Of a stretch of 64,000 nt of DNA, positions 54,324 to 63,793 are shown in pieces (the first letter of the stretch is position 1; every line of letters begins with the position of its first letter). The stretch is taken from NCBI GenBank assembly GCA_029984035.1, contig JASBYJ010000001.1, positions 1 to 64,000 on the forward strand, written 5' to 3'. The position numbers and the translations under genes were made by a program. Under the pieces are notes generated by a model, which searched no databases, was not told the origin of the DNA, and saw nothing but the letters and a program-made list of their open reading frames with translations. The stretch is from Conchiformibius sp. GTDB taxonomy: Bacteria > Pseudomonadota > Gammaproteobacteria > Burkholderiales > Neisseriaceae.

Positions 54324-55862
54324 ATGAATACCCAGCATTACTCTCAATACTACGATTATCTGACCCGTATTTTAACCGCATCGGTGTACGACGTGGCGGT
54401 TCAAACACCGTTGGATGCAGCTGCAAATTTATCCAATAGGCTGAATAATAAGATTTATTTGAAGAGAGAAGACTTGCAGCCCGTGTTTTCTTTCAAAATC
54501 CGCGGCGCCTACAACAAAATGTCCAAGCTTTCCGAAGCACAGCTGGAAAAAGGTGTGATTACGGCAAGCGCGGGTAATCATGCGCAGGGCGTTGCTTTGT
54601 CGGCACAGAAACTGGGGTGCAGGGCCGTGATAGTGATGCCCGAAACCACGCCGCAAATCAAGGTGGATGCGGTTAAGGCACGCGGTGCGGAAGTAGTCTT
54701 GGCAGGTGTGTCTTACAACGATGCCTATGATTATGCGATGCAGTTGGTAGAGAAAAACGGCATGGAGTATATCCCGCCTTTTGACGACCCTGATGTGATT
54801 GCAGGCCAGGGCACGATTGGTATGGAAATTATCAGGCAGCATCCCAAGCCCGTTGACGCGGTGTTTGTTGCGATTGGCGGCGGCGGTTTGGCGGCAGGTG
54901 TGGCTGCGTTTATCAAGCAGGTGCGTCCCGAAATCAAAGTGATTGGCGTGCAAACCAATGATTCTTGTGCAATGAAAGTATCGGTAGCGGCAGGCCAGCG
55001 CGTGGAATTGAAAGATGTCGGTCTGTTTGCAGACGGCACGGCGGTGAAATTGGTCGGTGAAGAAACCTTCCGTTTGTGTCGGGATTTGCTGGACGAAATC
55101 ATTACCGTAGATACCGATGCCGTGTGCAGCGCCCTGAAGGATATTTTTGACGATACCCGCAGCATTTGCGAACCTTCGGGTGCATTGGCGCTGGCGGGTT
55201 TGAAAGCTTATATTGCGCGTAATGATTTGGAAAACCAAACATTGGTTGCCGTGTGCAGTGGTGCCAACATGAATTTCCACCGTTTGCGCCATGTATCCGA
55301 ACGCAGCGAATTGGGTGAAGGCAACGAAGCGATTTTTGCGGTGTCCATTCCGGAGCGGCCGGGCAGTTTCCTAAAATTTATCAATGTATTGAACAACCGC
55401 AACATTACCGAATTCAACTACCGCTACGGTGATGACAATATGGCGCATATTTTTGTGGGCATTCAAACCGTCAATGCTTCGGATACGGTGCAAATCAGTG
55501 CGCAGCTCACTGCGGCAGGGTTGTCGAATATTGATTTGAGCAATGACGAAATGGCGAAAGTGCATTTGCGCTATATGGTGGGCGGGCGCACGCATAAAGT
55601 GGCCAACGAGCGGGTGATTAGTTTTGAGTTTCCCGAGCGGCCCGGTGCATTGTTCCGTTTCCTGACGCATATGCAGAGCGATTGGAATGTCAGTTTGTTC
55701 CATTATCGCAACCGCGGTGCGGATTATGGGCGCGTTTTGGTGGGAATTGATGTTCCGCCGCAGGACAACGAAGCGTTTGAAACGTTTCTCAATAAATTGG
55801 GTTATGCTTATGAAGAACAAACCGACAATGCCGCATACCGCCTGTTTTTGGGTGCGGTTTAG
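54324..55862 (+). CDS. ilvA: Threonine dehydratase, biosynthetic
   Basis: Converts threonine to 2-oxobutyrate for isoleucine synthesis. The 512-residue protein has the PLP lysine in VFSFKIRGAYNKM, the glycine loop AIGGGGLAAG and two ACT-like regulatory domains (GSFLKFINVLNNRNITEF, GALFRFLTHMQSDWNVSLF). Full length. Its last 275 bp are duplicated at 61576-61850 by the RTX insertion. Confidence 0.95.
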   Translation: MNTQHYSQYYDYLTRILTASVYDVAVQTPLDAAANLSNRLNNKIYLKREDLQPVFSFKIRGAYNKMSKLSEAQLEKGVITASAGNHAQGVALSAQKLGCRAVIVMPETTPQIKVDAVKARGAEVVLAGVSYNDAYDYAMQLVEKNGMEYIPPFDDPDVIAGQGTIGMEIIRQHPKPVDAVFVAIGGGGLAAGVAAFIKQVRPEIKVIGVQTNDSCAMKVSVAAGQRVELKDVGLFADGTAVKLVGEETFRLCRDLLDEIITVDTDAVCSALKDIFDDTRSICEPSGALALAGLKAYIARNDLENQTLVAVCSGANMNFHRLRHVSERSELGEGNEAIFAVSIPERPGSFLKFINVLNNRNITEFNYRYGDDNMAHIFVGIQTVNASDTVQISAQLTAAGLSNIDLSNDEMAKVHLRYMVGGRTHKVANERVISFEFPERPGALFRFLTHMQSDWNVSLFHYRNRGADYGRVLVGIDVPPQDNEAFETFLNKLGYAYEEQTDNAAYRLFLGAV

Positions 55863-56069
55863 TCGGCGGTGCTTTGTATCCGCATGATTTTTAGATGTTG
55901 TTGCAGATGTAAGGCATTCGAGAAAATAGCTTGGAATCGGGCGGCGGAGAGTATGCTTGAGGCTGCCTGAAACTTTTTATCTGTTAAACGGGCGGAAAAT
56001 GTATTTGCTGACAGAATTGGTCCGACTGATGGAACAGCGCGGCCATGTTTTTCCCGATAACTCGGAACA
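55588..56069 (+). repeat. 482-bp direct repeat, left copy
   Basis: Identical over its length to 61576-62057 (constant offset 5988). It covers the ilvA 3' end, the intergenic DUS and the first codons of the DUF2868 gene. Confidence 0.95.
55999..56069 (+). pseudogene. 5' stub of the DUF2868 gene
   Basis: The first 23 codons (MYLLTELVRLMEQRGHVFPD) then switch at 56070 to an RTX-gene fragment. Left over from the duplication. Confidence 0.85.
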
Positions 56070-56248
56070 TCGGCAGCTACACCAAAGCGGACGGTACAAC
56101 CGGCGAAATGGGCGATGTAGAATTTGCTAGCAACAGTTTGTACAGTCGTTATACCGATACGGTAGAGCTGACACCTGAACAATTAAAAGCTCCTAATTTA
56201 CAGGGTTTAGGTCACTTACGTGATTTACGCTCGATTACGCTGAATTAA
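56070..56248 (+). pseudogene. Orphan fragment of an FrpC-type self-processing module
   Basis: Encodes IGSYTKADGTTGEMGDVEFA and LTPEQLKAPNLQGLGHLRDL, corresponding to about residues 330-388 of the RTX protein downstream, but with many silent and some coding differences. It is a different allele, cut at both ends. Confidence 0.85.
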
Positions 56249-56674
56249 CCAGTAATGTTAAATAGTTTTGATATTTCAGGCAGCCTGAAAGCTGATTGAA
56301 ATATCAGAATTTCGAAAATAAGAATAATTTGTAAAGTTATTGACTGAAAGTTTAAGTTGTGACAATTTTTGCAAAATTTTATTACAAGGAAGGTTGAAAT
56401 GATGGGAAGCCTGAAATGCATGGGTACGAGCATCCGCACTATGCTTGCTTAAGGAATGAGCAAAATATGGGATACAGCTAGTTAAATTAGCACTATTTTT
56501 TAATACTTAAGATTAAGTCTGGTAATTTTTATCTATATTGAAAACAAGGAAAAGTTGTGATAAAAGTGGTTTTGTTCTGTTAAGTGAAATAACTATTTAA
56601 GTTGATATTCTCTAAATTATCAATAATTTTAAAATATATTAGAGCATTATTATGGTGAATGAAGGTCAATATAA
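56249..56674. other. AT-rich region upstream of the RTX locus
   Basis: One DUS pair near 56275-56290; otherwise very AT-rich and without a recognisable gene. Presumably holds the promoter for the two-gene RTX unit. Confidence 0.5.
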
Positions 56675-57244
56675 ATGATAAATACCCTGTGTAAAATAAT
56701 CACTCAATTATTTGATGAACATATTGATTCACTCATTATGCTTTGTATCTATGGCTTTGTATTTGGATACATACATAACCTTAATAAAAATAACTATTTT
56801 ATAAGAAAACAAGATCTACAAGAAATTGTAATAAATAATGTTGATTATTTACGTTCAAAGCAAAATATTTCACAAAAATATTTAACATCAGGTATTAGTA
56901 TTATTCAAAATAGTAATCTACATCAATTTAATGCACCTTGTGTCGGGGTGGATCAATATTGCCAGCCATATCAAATAACTCATTTTCCTGATAAAGTTAG
57001 TATTATTTTTTTGTGGGCAAAAAATAGGCATGATTCACTAGATGGAAAAATAAAGCATGGATTTATTAAAGAAATTAGAGATAATCATAAACAAGTTGTT
57101 TTTACCAATAAAAAAATTGATGATTATATATCTTTCGCACATGAAAAATTTATCATTGGATTGATACTAGAAATAGGTTCATTTATTCCTATATTATGGA
57201 TTTTTATTAAAATTTTTTTAATATGCGAGGTAAATAATGAATGA
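56675..57244 (+). CDS. Small membrane protein upstream of the RTX gene
   Basis: A 189-residue, strongly AT-rich gene. One hydrophobic helix near the N-terminus (LIMLCIYGFVFGYIH) and one at the C-terminus (GLILEIGSFIPILWIFIKIF); the middle is polar and basic. Not recognised; it is not like FrpD. It overlaps the RTX gene by 8 bp, so the two are translationally coupled. A partner, export or immunity role for the RTX protein is conceivable but unproven. Confidence 0.7.
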   Translation: MINTLCKIITQLFDEHIDSLIMLCIYGFVFGYIHNLNKNNYFIRKQDLQEIVINNVDYLRSKQNISQKYLTSGISIIQNSNLHQFNAPCVGVDQYCQPYQITHFPDKVSIIFLWAKNRHDSLDGKIKHGFIKEIRDNHKQVVFTNKKIDDYISFAHEKFIIGLILEIGSFIPILWIFIKIFLICEVNNE

Positions 57245-60200
57245 AACAATTGCAAAATTAGTATTTGAATTTGCAGGAAGTAATGCAAATATCATTAATA
57301 ATCTTGTTGGTCACAGTATTTCTGTAGACAATAAAAAATGTGGTAATGGGTCTGGTAATGATGGGGCATTTAATTTAGCTGTTGTTGGTGCTGAAATTGT
57401 TAGTGGTGGTAGTAATTTAATTAAGGACTTGGATTACACTGATATTGGAGATAAATTTGATAGATGGGCAAAATTAGCAGGTAGGGCTAATGCAGCCTTT
57501 GCTATTATATCTGTTGGTATTAAAGTGGCTGATTCAGATAAACCTTGGCATCAAACACTTACATCAGGTGATTTACTAACTATTTCAGGTGCTGTACTAG
57601 GTATAGCAGCAACTTTAGCAGGAGCACCTGTATTATTAGGAACTGCAGCTGCAGCTGTCTCTATGGCTGGAATGGCATGGACATTTTATGATTTAATTCA
57701 TAATGGTTATCCTAGTTGCCCAATGGAACCCGACCCAAATTATAAAAAATTACCACGTTCTAACAAAGCCCACAGCTACGACCCCTTAATCCTAAACCTA
57801 GACGGCAAAGGCATTCAAACCATTGCACCGTCTTCTGTCAGTGCGCGTTTTGACCACAACGCAGACGGCATCGCAACGGCTACGGGCTGGACAGCAGCAG
57901 GTAACGGTATTTTGGCATTGGATTTGAATAACAACGGCAAAATCGATAGTGGTAAAGAAATCTTTGGTAATCATACTGTTTTGTCTAATGGTGCGACAGC
58001 GGCCCACGGTTATGCAGCATTGGCAGAATTAGACAGTAATGCTGATGGTGTGATTAGTGCGTTAGACGCAGGGTTTAATAACCTAAAAGTATGGCAAGAC
58101 ATCAATCAAGACGGTATCTCTCAATCCGATGAGTTGTTTACATTACAAGCGTTGGGTATTCAATCTCTCAATTTAGAACATCAAGAAACCGGCAAAGATT
58201 TAGGCAACGGCAACCGTTTGACCCATATCGGCAGCTACACCAAAACGGACGGTACTACCGGCGAAATGGGCGATGTGGAATTTGCTAGTAATTCCTTATA
58301 CAGCCGTTATACTGACACAATAGAACTCACCCCCGAGCAATTGCAAGCACCTAATTTACAAGGTTTGGGACGTTTACGTGATTTGCGCGAGGCAGCAGCT
58401 CTTTCTCCTGAATTAGCAGAAACTTTAAAAGCCTATGCTGCCGCTCAAACCAAAGAAGAACAAACGGCATTGTTGAATGAGTTGGTTACCAAATGGGGCG
58501 CAACCGACCCACAAAAATCAGATATTTCTTCGTTCAAATTGTCTAGTGATTTAATTTTGACTGATAACGAGGGTATTGGTCTGACACCTGCTCAAATTGC
58601 TGCATGGCGTAATGGTATTGAGCTAGATGCTCAAACAACGGCTGCTTTTGCAGCAGTACGCAGTAAAATTGCTGTTCTTGATGCGTTTACTGGCGAGAAA
58701 TCGGAAACGCTTTACTTTGGTACGCAAGCACAAGCTCGTCAAATCATTGATACGGTTAATCAAACTTATGAGTCATTGGCGAATAATATCTATCAGGGTT
58801 TGTTATTTCAAACACGTTTACAGCCTTATTTGAATGAAATCGGCTTTAAATTAGATGATAAACAACAGTTTGTATTAGATTACACTAATGTTCAAACCAA
58901 ATTCCAACAAGTATTCAAGGATAACGCCCAAAAAGCCTTTGTGGATTTAGGCGAATTTTTGGCTTTTGGTAGTGCAAAAGATTGGACTGCTGGAATGTCT
59001 TTGCTTTCTGATTTCGCTAAACAGGGTAAAGAGAGCAGTCAACTACAAGATTGGCTGAATGTACTAGGTGATAAAGCAGCTACCATTTTGGCAGAACAAA
59101 ATGGTGATGCTGCTAACAATGTCTTGCAAGCAGTTGGTTTGCTCGGTCGTGATGTATTGAATGGTAATGGGGGCGATGACCGTTTAATCGTAGGTTCTGC
59201 TACTGCTGTTGTGAATGGTGGTAATGGCTCTGATGTGTACGAGTTTAATAAAGGTTTTGGTGCAACCACGATTTACAATAGCGATACATCAGACAAACGT
59301 CATGATGTGGTGCGTTTACACGGTGTAGGCAAAGATGCCATTTCTTATACGCGCAATGGCAATGATTTGCTTATTCATGTTGCAGGAGAGGCCAACAGTA
59401 TTACCGTAAGCAATATGTTTGCCGGCGATGTTTTAACTCAACACATTGATGCGGTTGAATATGATGGTGGTCAAATTAGCCTGATAGAAATCAAGGAAAT
59501 GTTGTTACGCGGTACGGACGGCAATGATTTCTTACAAGGCTATGGCGATGATGATACGGTTTATGCAGGTGCAGGAAATGACCGTATTGAAACCTACAAT
59601 GGTAATGACACCATTTACGCAGGGTTAGGTAATGACAATATTGATGCGGGTGGCGGTAACGATACGATTTACCTAGAAACAGGGAATAATCGCGCTTATG
59701 GTGGAGATGGGGACGATACCATTGTTTCAGGCAGCCTAGATGATACGTTAGAGGGTGGTATTGGTTCGGATACTTATGTTTTCGGGAAACAATTCGGTCA
59801 AGATACCGTTTTAAACTTTAATCCGCATCAACACGATAAAGATGTGCTGAAATTTACTCATACACGATTAAACGATGTCATCATTCACCGTAATGAAGCT
59901 GATTTATTGATTACGCAAAAAGACGGTCAGCAAGTTACTGTTCAAAACTTCTTTGAAAAAGACGGTAAGGGCGATTACACTGTTCAACGTATTGAATTTG
60001 CTGATGGCAAACAACTCAATACTGAGCAACTGCGCCAATGGGTTATTAGTCCTACTCGTGGCAATGATAAGTTGTATGCCTACACAGACGGCGGTAAATT
60101 GCATGGTGGCAGCGGTAACGATACCTTAATCGGTAATGTTGGCGTTGATTACCTTGTGGGTGGCTGGGGCAATGATACTTTGTCAGGTGGTCAAAATGAT

Positions 60201-60590
60201 GACCGATTAGAGGGCGGTGTAGGCAATGATACCTATACATTCAATCTTGGCGATGGCAACGACCGCATTTATGACAGTTTTGGTAACGATACACTGTCAT
60301 TAGGTTCAGGTATTGCGAAACAAGATTTATGGTTTAGCCGCAATGGTCGTGATTTAACAGTTCAAGTATTGGGTCAAACCGACAGCGTAACCGTTGAAGA
60401 TTGGTTTGGCATCATTCCGCGTAGGATTGAAACCATTCAGACCCATGACGGCGCACATCTTGATGTGAGTGCAGTACAAAAATTGGTACAAGCAATGGCA
60501 TCATTCGCACCACAACAAGGCAGTGGGTTAAGTGTTCCTGAACAAATGAAAGAGTATTCACAACAGGTATTTGCTGCGAACAACTTGTAA
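57237..60590 (+). CDS. FrpC-like RTX protein with self-processing module
   Basis: An 1117-residue secreted-type protein. Residues 1-180 are an AT-rich, partly hydrophobic domain (GAVLGIAATLAGAPVLLGTA) of unknown function. At D182-P183 (HSYDPLILNLDGKG) begins a module like the self-processing module of meningococcal FrpC, which cleaves its own Asp-Pro bond in calcium and links the new end to a lysine. EF-hand-like loops lie in DHNADGIATATG, DLNNNGKIDSG and DSNADGVISALD. Glycine-rich RTX nonapeptides occupy about residues 758-842 and 940-1018 (GGSGNDTL, GGVGNDTY). No type I secretion genes are here. GC content jumps upward near 57770, at the domain border, so the gene is chimeric. Confidence 0.9.
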   Translation: MNETIAKLVFEFAGSNANIINNLVGHSISVDNKKCGNGSGNDGAFNLAVVGAEIVSGGSNLIKDLDYTDIGDKFDRWAKLAGRANAAFAIISVGIKVADSDKPWHQTLTSGDLLTISGAVLGIAATLAGAPVLLGTAAAAVSMAGMAWTFYDLIHNGYPSCPMEPDPNYKKLPRSNKAHSYDPLILNLDGKGIQTIAPSSVSARFDHNADGIATATGWTAAGNGILALDLNNNGKIDSGKEIFGNHTVLSNGATAAHGYAALAELDSNADGVISALDAGFNNLKVWQDINQDGISQSDELFTLQALGIQSLNLEHQETGKDLGNGNRLTHIGSYTKTDGTTGEMGDVEFASNSLYSRYTDTIELTPEQLQAPNLQGLGRLRDLREAAALSPELAETLKAYAAAQTKEEQTALLNELVTKWGATDPQKSDISSFKLSSDLILTDNEGIGLTPAQIAAWRNGIELDAQTTAAFAAVRSKIAVLDAFTGEKSETLYFGTQAQARQIIDTVNQTYESLANNIYQGLLFQTRLQPYLNEIGFKLDDKQQFVLDYTNVQTKFQQVFKDNAQKAFVDLGEFLAFGSAKDWTAGMSLLSDFAKQGKESSQLQDWLNVLGDKAATILAEQNGDAANNVLQAVGLLGRDVLNGNGGDDRLIVGSATAVVNGGNGSDVYEFNKGFGATTIYNSDTSDKRHDVVRLHGVGKDAISYTRNGNDLLIHVAGEANSITVSNMFAGDVLTQHIDAVEYDGGQISLIEIKEMLLRGTDGNDFLQGYGDDDTVYAGAGNDRIETYNGNDTIYAGLGNDNIDAGGGNDTIYLETGNNRAYGGDGDDTIVSGSLDDTLEGGIGSDTYVFGKQFGQDTVLNFNPHQHDKDVLKFTHTRLNDVIIHRNEADLLITQKDGQQVTVQNFFEKDGKGDYTVQRIEFADGKQLNTEQLRQWVISPTRGNDKLYAYTDGGKLHGGSGNDTLIGNVGVDYLVGGWGNDTLSGGQNDDRLEGGVGNDTYTFNLGDGNDRIYDSFGNDTLSLGSGIAKQDLWFSRNGRDLTVQVLGQTDSVTVEDWFGIIPRRIETIQTHDGAHLDVSAVQKLVQAMASFAPQQGSGLSVPEQMKEYSQQVFAANNL

Positions 60591-60611
60591 TTCTTTGCAT
60601 AATATCTGATT

Positions 60612-60642
60612 AAAGCCGCCCTATGATTTGGGGCGGCTTTTT
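60612..60642 (+). terminator. Terminator of the RTX gene
   Basis: Stem AAAGCCGCCC / GGGCGGCTTT followed by TTG. Confidence 0.8.
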
Positions 60643-60739
60643 GTTATATTAGCAAATATGAAACCACGATGCTAAATTATTGCAAATGCCATATAATTAC
60701 CATACAATGTATTTCAAATTAAGCTCAAATAAGGTGCAA

Positions 60740-61012
60740 ATGATGTCTACTACAAATTTTAGTGTACGCCTTGATGAAAATTTAAGAGTTGAAGCTACCC
60801 AAATTTTGGCAAGCTATGGACTTTCGCCAACACAAGCCATTAAATTATTTTTTAATCAAGTTGTTGCCACTCACAAAGTTCCTTTGTCTTTTGATTATCA
60901 AGCGACAGAAAAGCAACCGACCGCTAAACTCTTGGGGGCAATTGCAGAGTTGGAAAATGGCGAAACAACAACTTACGAAACCCTCGATGAGTTTGTTAAG
61001 GCGTTCAAATGA
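60740..61012 (+). CDS. RelB/DinJ-family antitoxin
   Basis: A 90-residue antitoxin. ATG at 60740 or 60743. The N-terminal ribbon-helix-helix is TNFSVRLDENLRVEATQILA with YGLSPTQAIKLFFNQVV, typical of DinJ. It represses its own operon and neutralises the toxin encoded directly after (4-bp overlap). Confidence 0.88.
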   Translation: MMSTTNFSVRLDENLRVEATQILASYGLSPTQAIKLFFNQVVATHKVPLSFDYQATEKQPTAKLLGAIAELENGETTTYETLDEFVKAFK

Positions 61013-61281
61013 AGAAGATTGAAACCACGCGTCAATTTAACAAGGATTTGAAAGCAATAGGACTGATGCCTGAATTGATTGATGTATTGCATGCGCTCAT
61101 CAATGACTTGTCTGTACCCGAAAAATACGATGACCACGTACTTAAAGGCAATCTTAAAATGTATCGTGAGTGCCACTTAAAACCTGATTTACTTCTTGCG
61201 TATCAAGCCACTGATGATAGCGTGAAATTGATTGCCATAGACAACCACAATAATTTATTCAAGACATTGAGCAATAGGTAA
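61009..61281 (+). CDS. YafQ-like mRNA interferase toxin
   Basis: A 90-residue RelE-superfamily ribosome-dependent RNase. Typical YafQ residues are seen: TRQFNKDLKAIG, DDHVLKGNLKMYRECHLKPD, LLLAYQ and the C-terminal catalytic-type IDNHNNLF (usual ends have SHSELF). Intact pair with the antitoxin; may stabilise the insertion. Confidence 0.88.
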   Translation: MKKIETTRQFNKDLKAIGLMPELIDVLHALINDLSVPEKYDDHVLKGNLKMYRECHLKPDLLLAYQATDDSVKLIAIDNHNNLFKTLSNR

Positions 61282-61285
61282 TAAA

Positions 61286-61560
61286 TCACTTCAAATCTGC
61301 TACACAATACCTATCGCCTTTTTTGCCATAGTTGCATTGTGTCTCAACCACTTTCACACACAATCGCTTATCGCAATTGCTGGTTTGTAGCCGTTTCAGG
61401 TTTTGGGCTTTCTCAATTTGGTCATTAAGCAGCTCTACTTGTCGTCTTCGGCTATGAATTTTGTCCAAACTCGGAATAAACCCACCAAAGAAACGCAAAA
61501 AACATCGTAATGAACACCGCATAGCCGCCAAAATGCCAAAGTCCATTTTGCCAATTTAAC
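61286..61560 (-). pseudogene. Frameshifted remnant of a small membrane/coiled-coil protein
   Basis: On the minus strand, one frame encodes NGLWHFGGYAVFITMFFAFL and ends with GQNS-stop; the next frame continues LDKIHSRRRQVELLNDQIEK to VETQCNYGKKGDRYCVADLK. Together they look like one transmembrane helix, a coiled coil and a tail with four cysteines. The family is not recognised. The 5' end is lost at the duplication border. Confidence 0.55.
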
Positions 61561-61575
61561 TCACGTTTTGCGGGT

Positions 61576-62057
61576 GCACGCATAAAGTGGCCAACGAGCG
61601 GGTGATTAGTTTTGAGTTTCCCGAGCGGCCCGGTGCATTGTTCCGTTTCCTGACGCATATGCAGAGCGATTGGAATGTCAGTTTGTTCCATTATCGCAAC
61701 CGCGGTGCGGATTATGGGCGCGTTTTGGTGGGAATTGATGTTCCGCCGCAGGACAACGAAGCGTTTGAAACGTTTCTCAATAAATTGGGTTATGCTTATG
61801 AAGAACAAACCGACAATGCCGCATACCGCCTGTTTTTGGGTGCGGTTTAGTCGGCGGTGCTTTGTATCCGCATGATTTTTAGATGTTGTTGCAGATGTAA
61901 GGCATTCGAGAAAATAGCTTGGAATCGGGCGGCGGAGAGTATGCTTGAGGCTGCCTGAAACTTTTTATCTGTTAAACGGGCGGAAAATGTATTTGCTGAC
62001 AGAATTGGTCCGACTGATGGAACAGCGCGGCCATGTTTTTCCCGATAACTCGGAACA
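61576..62057 (+). repeat. 482-bp direct repeat, right copy
   Basis: Same sequence as 55588-56069. It includes a second 3' end of ilvA (61576-61850, no own start of the enzyme) and the real beginning of the DUF2868 gene. Confidence 0.95.
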
Positions 62058-63300
62058 GTTGCTCGCCTTGTTGCGCCAAACCAAGGGCAGCGATGAGGAA
62101 CGTTTGCACCGCAGGGCGCGGATTTTGGATAGAGAAGGCAGCCTGAAACAGTGTTTGGAAACCATCGGCCACCGCTGGAATTTGCTGCGGCGCGGTGTTT
62201 TTTTACTGTTTTTTCTATCCGGTTTTTTGACTGCTTACGGCATTTTGCAATATAGCAGCCAAAATTTTTTCTTCGTACTGGTTTCGATTTTGGGCAGCAA
62301 TACGCTATTGCTGTTGTGGTGGCTGTTTTCTTTGCGCCGCAATATTGTCGTTCCGCAAGTGCCGTCTTTTGTCTTCGGTCAAAATCCCGATAATATCCGC
62401 GCTGCTTTGGCGGCTTTGTATAGCGAACAGGCGGGCAAACCGTATTTCATGCTGCGCTACAACGCTTTCAGGCAGGCTTGGGCATTGGCCGCTTTGGCGG
62501 GAATGTTTGCGGCCATGCTGCTGCTTTTAAGCGTGCGCCAATATTATTTTGATTGGCAAAGTACCTTATGGGATGAAAGCCGTTTCGGTTTGGCGGTGGG
62601 AGCATTGTCGTGGCTGCCTGAAAAATTGGGTTTCCCCGTTCCCGATGCTGCGGCGGTAGCCGCGGCTCGAAACGGTGCCGCTGTCGCCGATTCTGCCGCT
62701 TGGGGCGGCTTGTTGCTGGGCAGTATGCTGTGTTATGGAATCTTGCCCCGTTTGGCGGCTTATCTGTTTTGCAAATGGCGGGTTTTCAGGCAGCCTGAAG
62801 TGCGCTTGAACCTGAATTTTCCTTATTATCAGAATATTGTCAGAAAACTGCATACTCGGATTACTGATGATGCAGGGGATTATCGCCCGGATGCGGCACC
62901 TGCGGTTGCGGTTACACTGGATTTGGATGCCGACTGTCTGCGTTGGGCGGTATTGTTGGACGCGCCGCAACAAGATGACAATTGGTTTAACGGTGTTTTG
63001 GCGCAAGAGTGGGCGGATAAAGGAAAGCTGTCGGGCAGAGATGAAACGGCGCAGTTCGAGCAAATGCTGTTGCAGCACAATGTGCAATTGCTGGTCGGAG
63101 TCCGGGCGGCACAAGTGCCCGACCGCGGTACGTTGCGCTGCCTGAAACGCTGGTCTCTGGCGGCTAAAGCAGGGCTGGTGTTAGTGTTGCTTTCCGAAAA
63201 AAGCGGATTGCGGGAAGGGGATGGCGAAATTGTCCGGCAATGGCAGGATATTGCCGCAGAATACGGCTGGCTGTGTTTAAGCAATCAATCGGCTGCCTGA
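61987..63300 (+). CDS. DUF2868 membrane protein
   Basis: A 437-residue protein from ATG 61987 (an upstream TTG at 61945 crosses a DUS and is less likely). Four hydrophobic segments: about residues 68-90 (GVFLLFFLSGFLTAYGIL), 95-115, 160-180 and 235-255. DUF2868 proteins are inner-membrane proteins of unknown role, commonly paired with a DUF3482 GTPase gene; none follows here within 700 bp. Confidence 0.82.
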   Translation: MYLLTELVRLMEQRGHVFPDNSEQLLALLRQTKGSDEERLHRRARILDREGSLKQCLETIGHRWNLLRRGVFLLFFLSGFLTAYGILQYSSQNFFFVLVSILGSNTLLLLWWLFSLRRNIVVPQVPSFVFGQNPDNIRAALAALYSEQAGKPYFMLRYNAFRQAWALAALAGMFAAMLLLLSVRQYYFDWQSTLWDESRFGLAVGALSWLPEKLGFPVPDAAAVAAARNGAAVADSAAWGGLLLGSMLCYGILPRLAAYLFCKWRVFRQPEVRLNLNFPYYQNIVRKLHTRITDDAGDYRPDAAPAVAVTLDLDADCLRWAVLLDAPQQDDNWFNGVLAQEWADKGKLSGRDETAQFEQMLLQHNVQLLVGVRAAQVPDRGTLRCLKRWSLAAKAGLVLVLLSEKSGLREGDGEIVRQWQDIAAEYGWLCLSNQSAA

Positions 63301-63790
63301 AAGATGGTTTGAGCGGCGGATATGGAATAAGACAAACCGCTTGGGTGCCATTTTCAGGAAGGCAAAATAATTTTGATAAGTAAGGCAAGCGGCTGAAAGC
63401 AAGGTGAGGATAAACGGTTTGGGAAAACAGTCGGATTGAATAGAGCTTATTGGGTTTGAAATTTGCCGTTAAGATTGCTTGGGTAGATATTCGCAGATAT
63501 TGGTTTGGAGAGTTAGGATTAGGTACTCAGTATGAATGACCAAATGCAGTGCAATCATTGAGACAAAAGCACACTTTGGTGATTGCTGTTCCCGATAGAT
63601 AAAAAGAGTGCCTGTCAATGACAGGCACAAAGTCTACAAAGGAGAAATAGAGGAGAAATGTCCAACCGCGTTGCGGTCAGACGGGGCAAATTATGTACTT
63701 TTGCTTCATGCCCGTCAAGATATATTTTGCAAAGGATATTTAAAGATTTGTTACCGATTTTAAAAACAATAGATACATGAATGGAGTAAC
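63301..63790. other. Intergenic region
   Basis: No gene seen. Contains one hairpin at 63601-63628. Confidence 0.55.
63601..63628 (-). terminator. Hairpin, terminator of a minus-strand gene
   Basis: GTGCCTGTCA and TGACAGGCAC separated by one base; on the minus strand TCTTTTT follows. Confidence 0.7.
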
Positions 63791-63793
63791 TGA

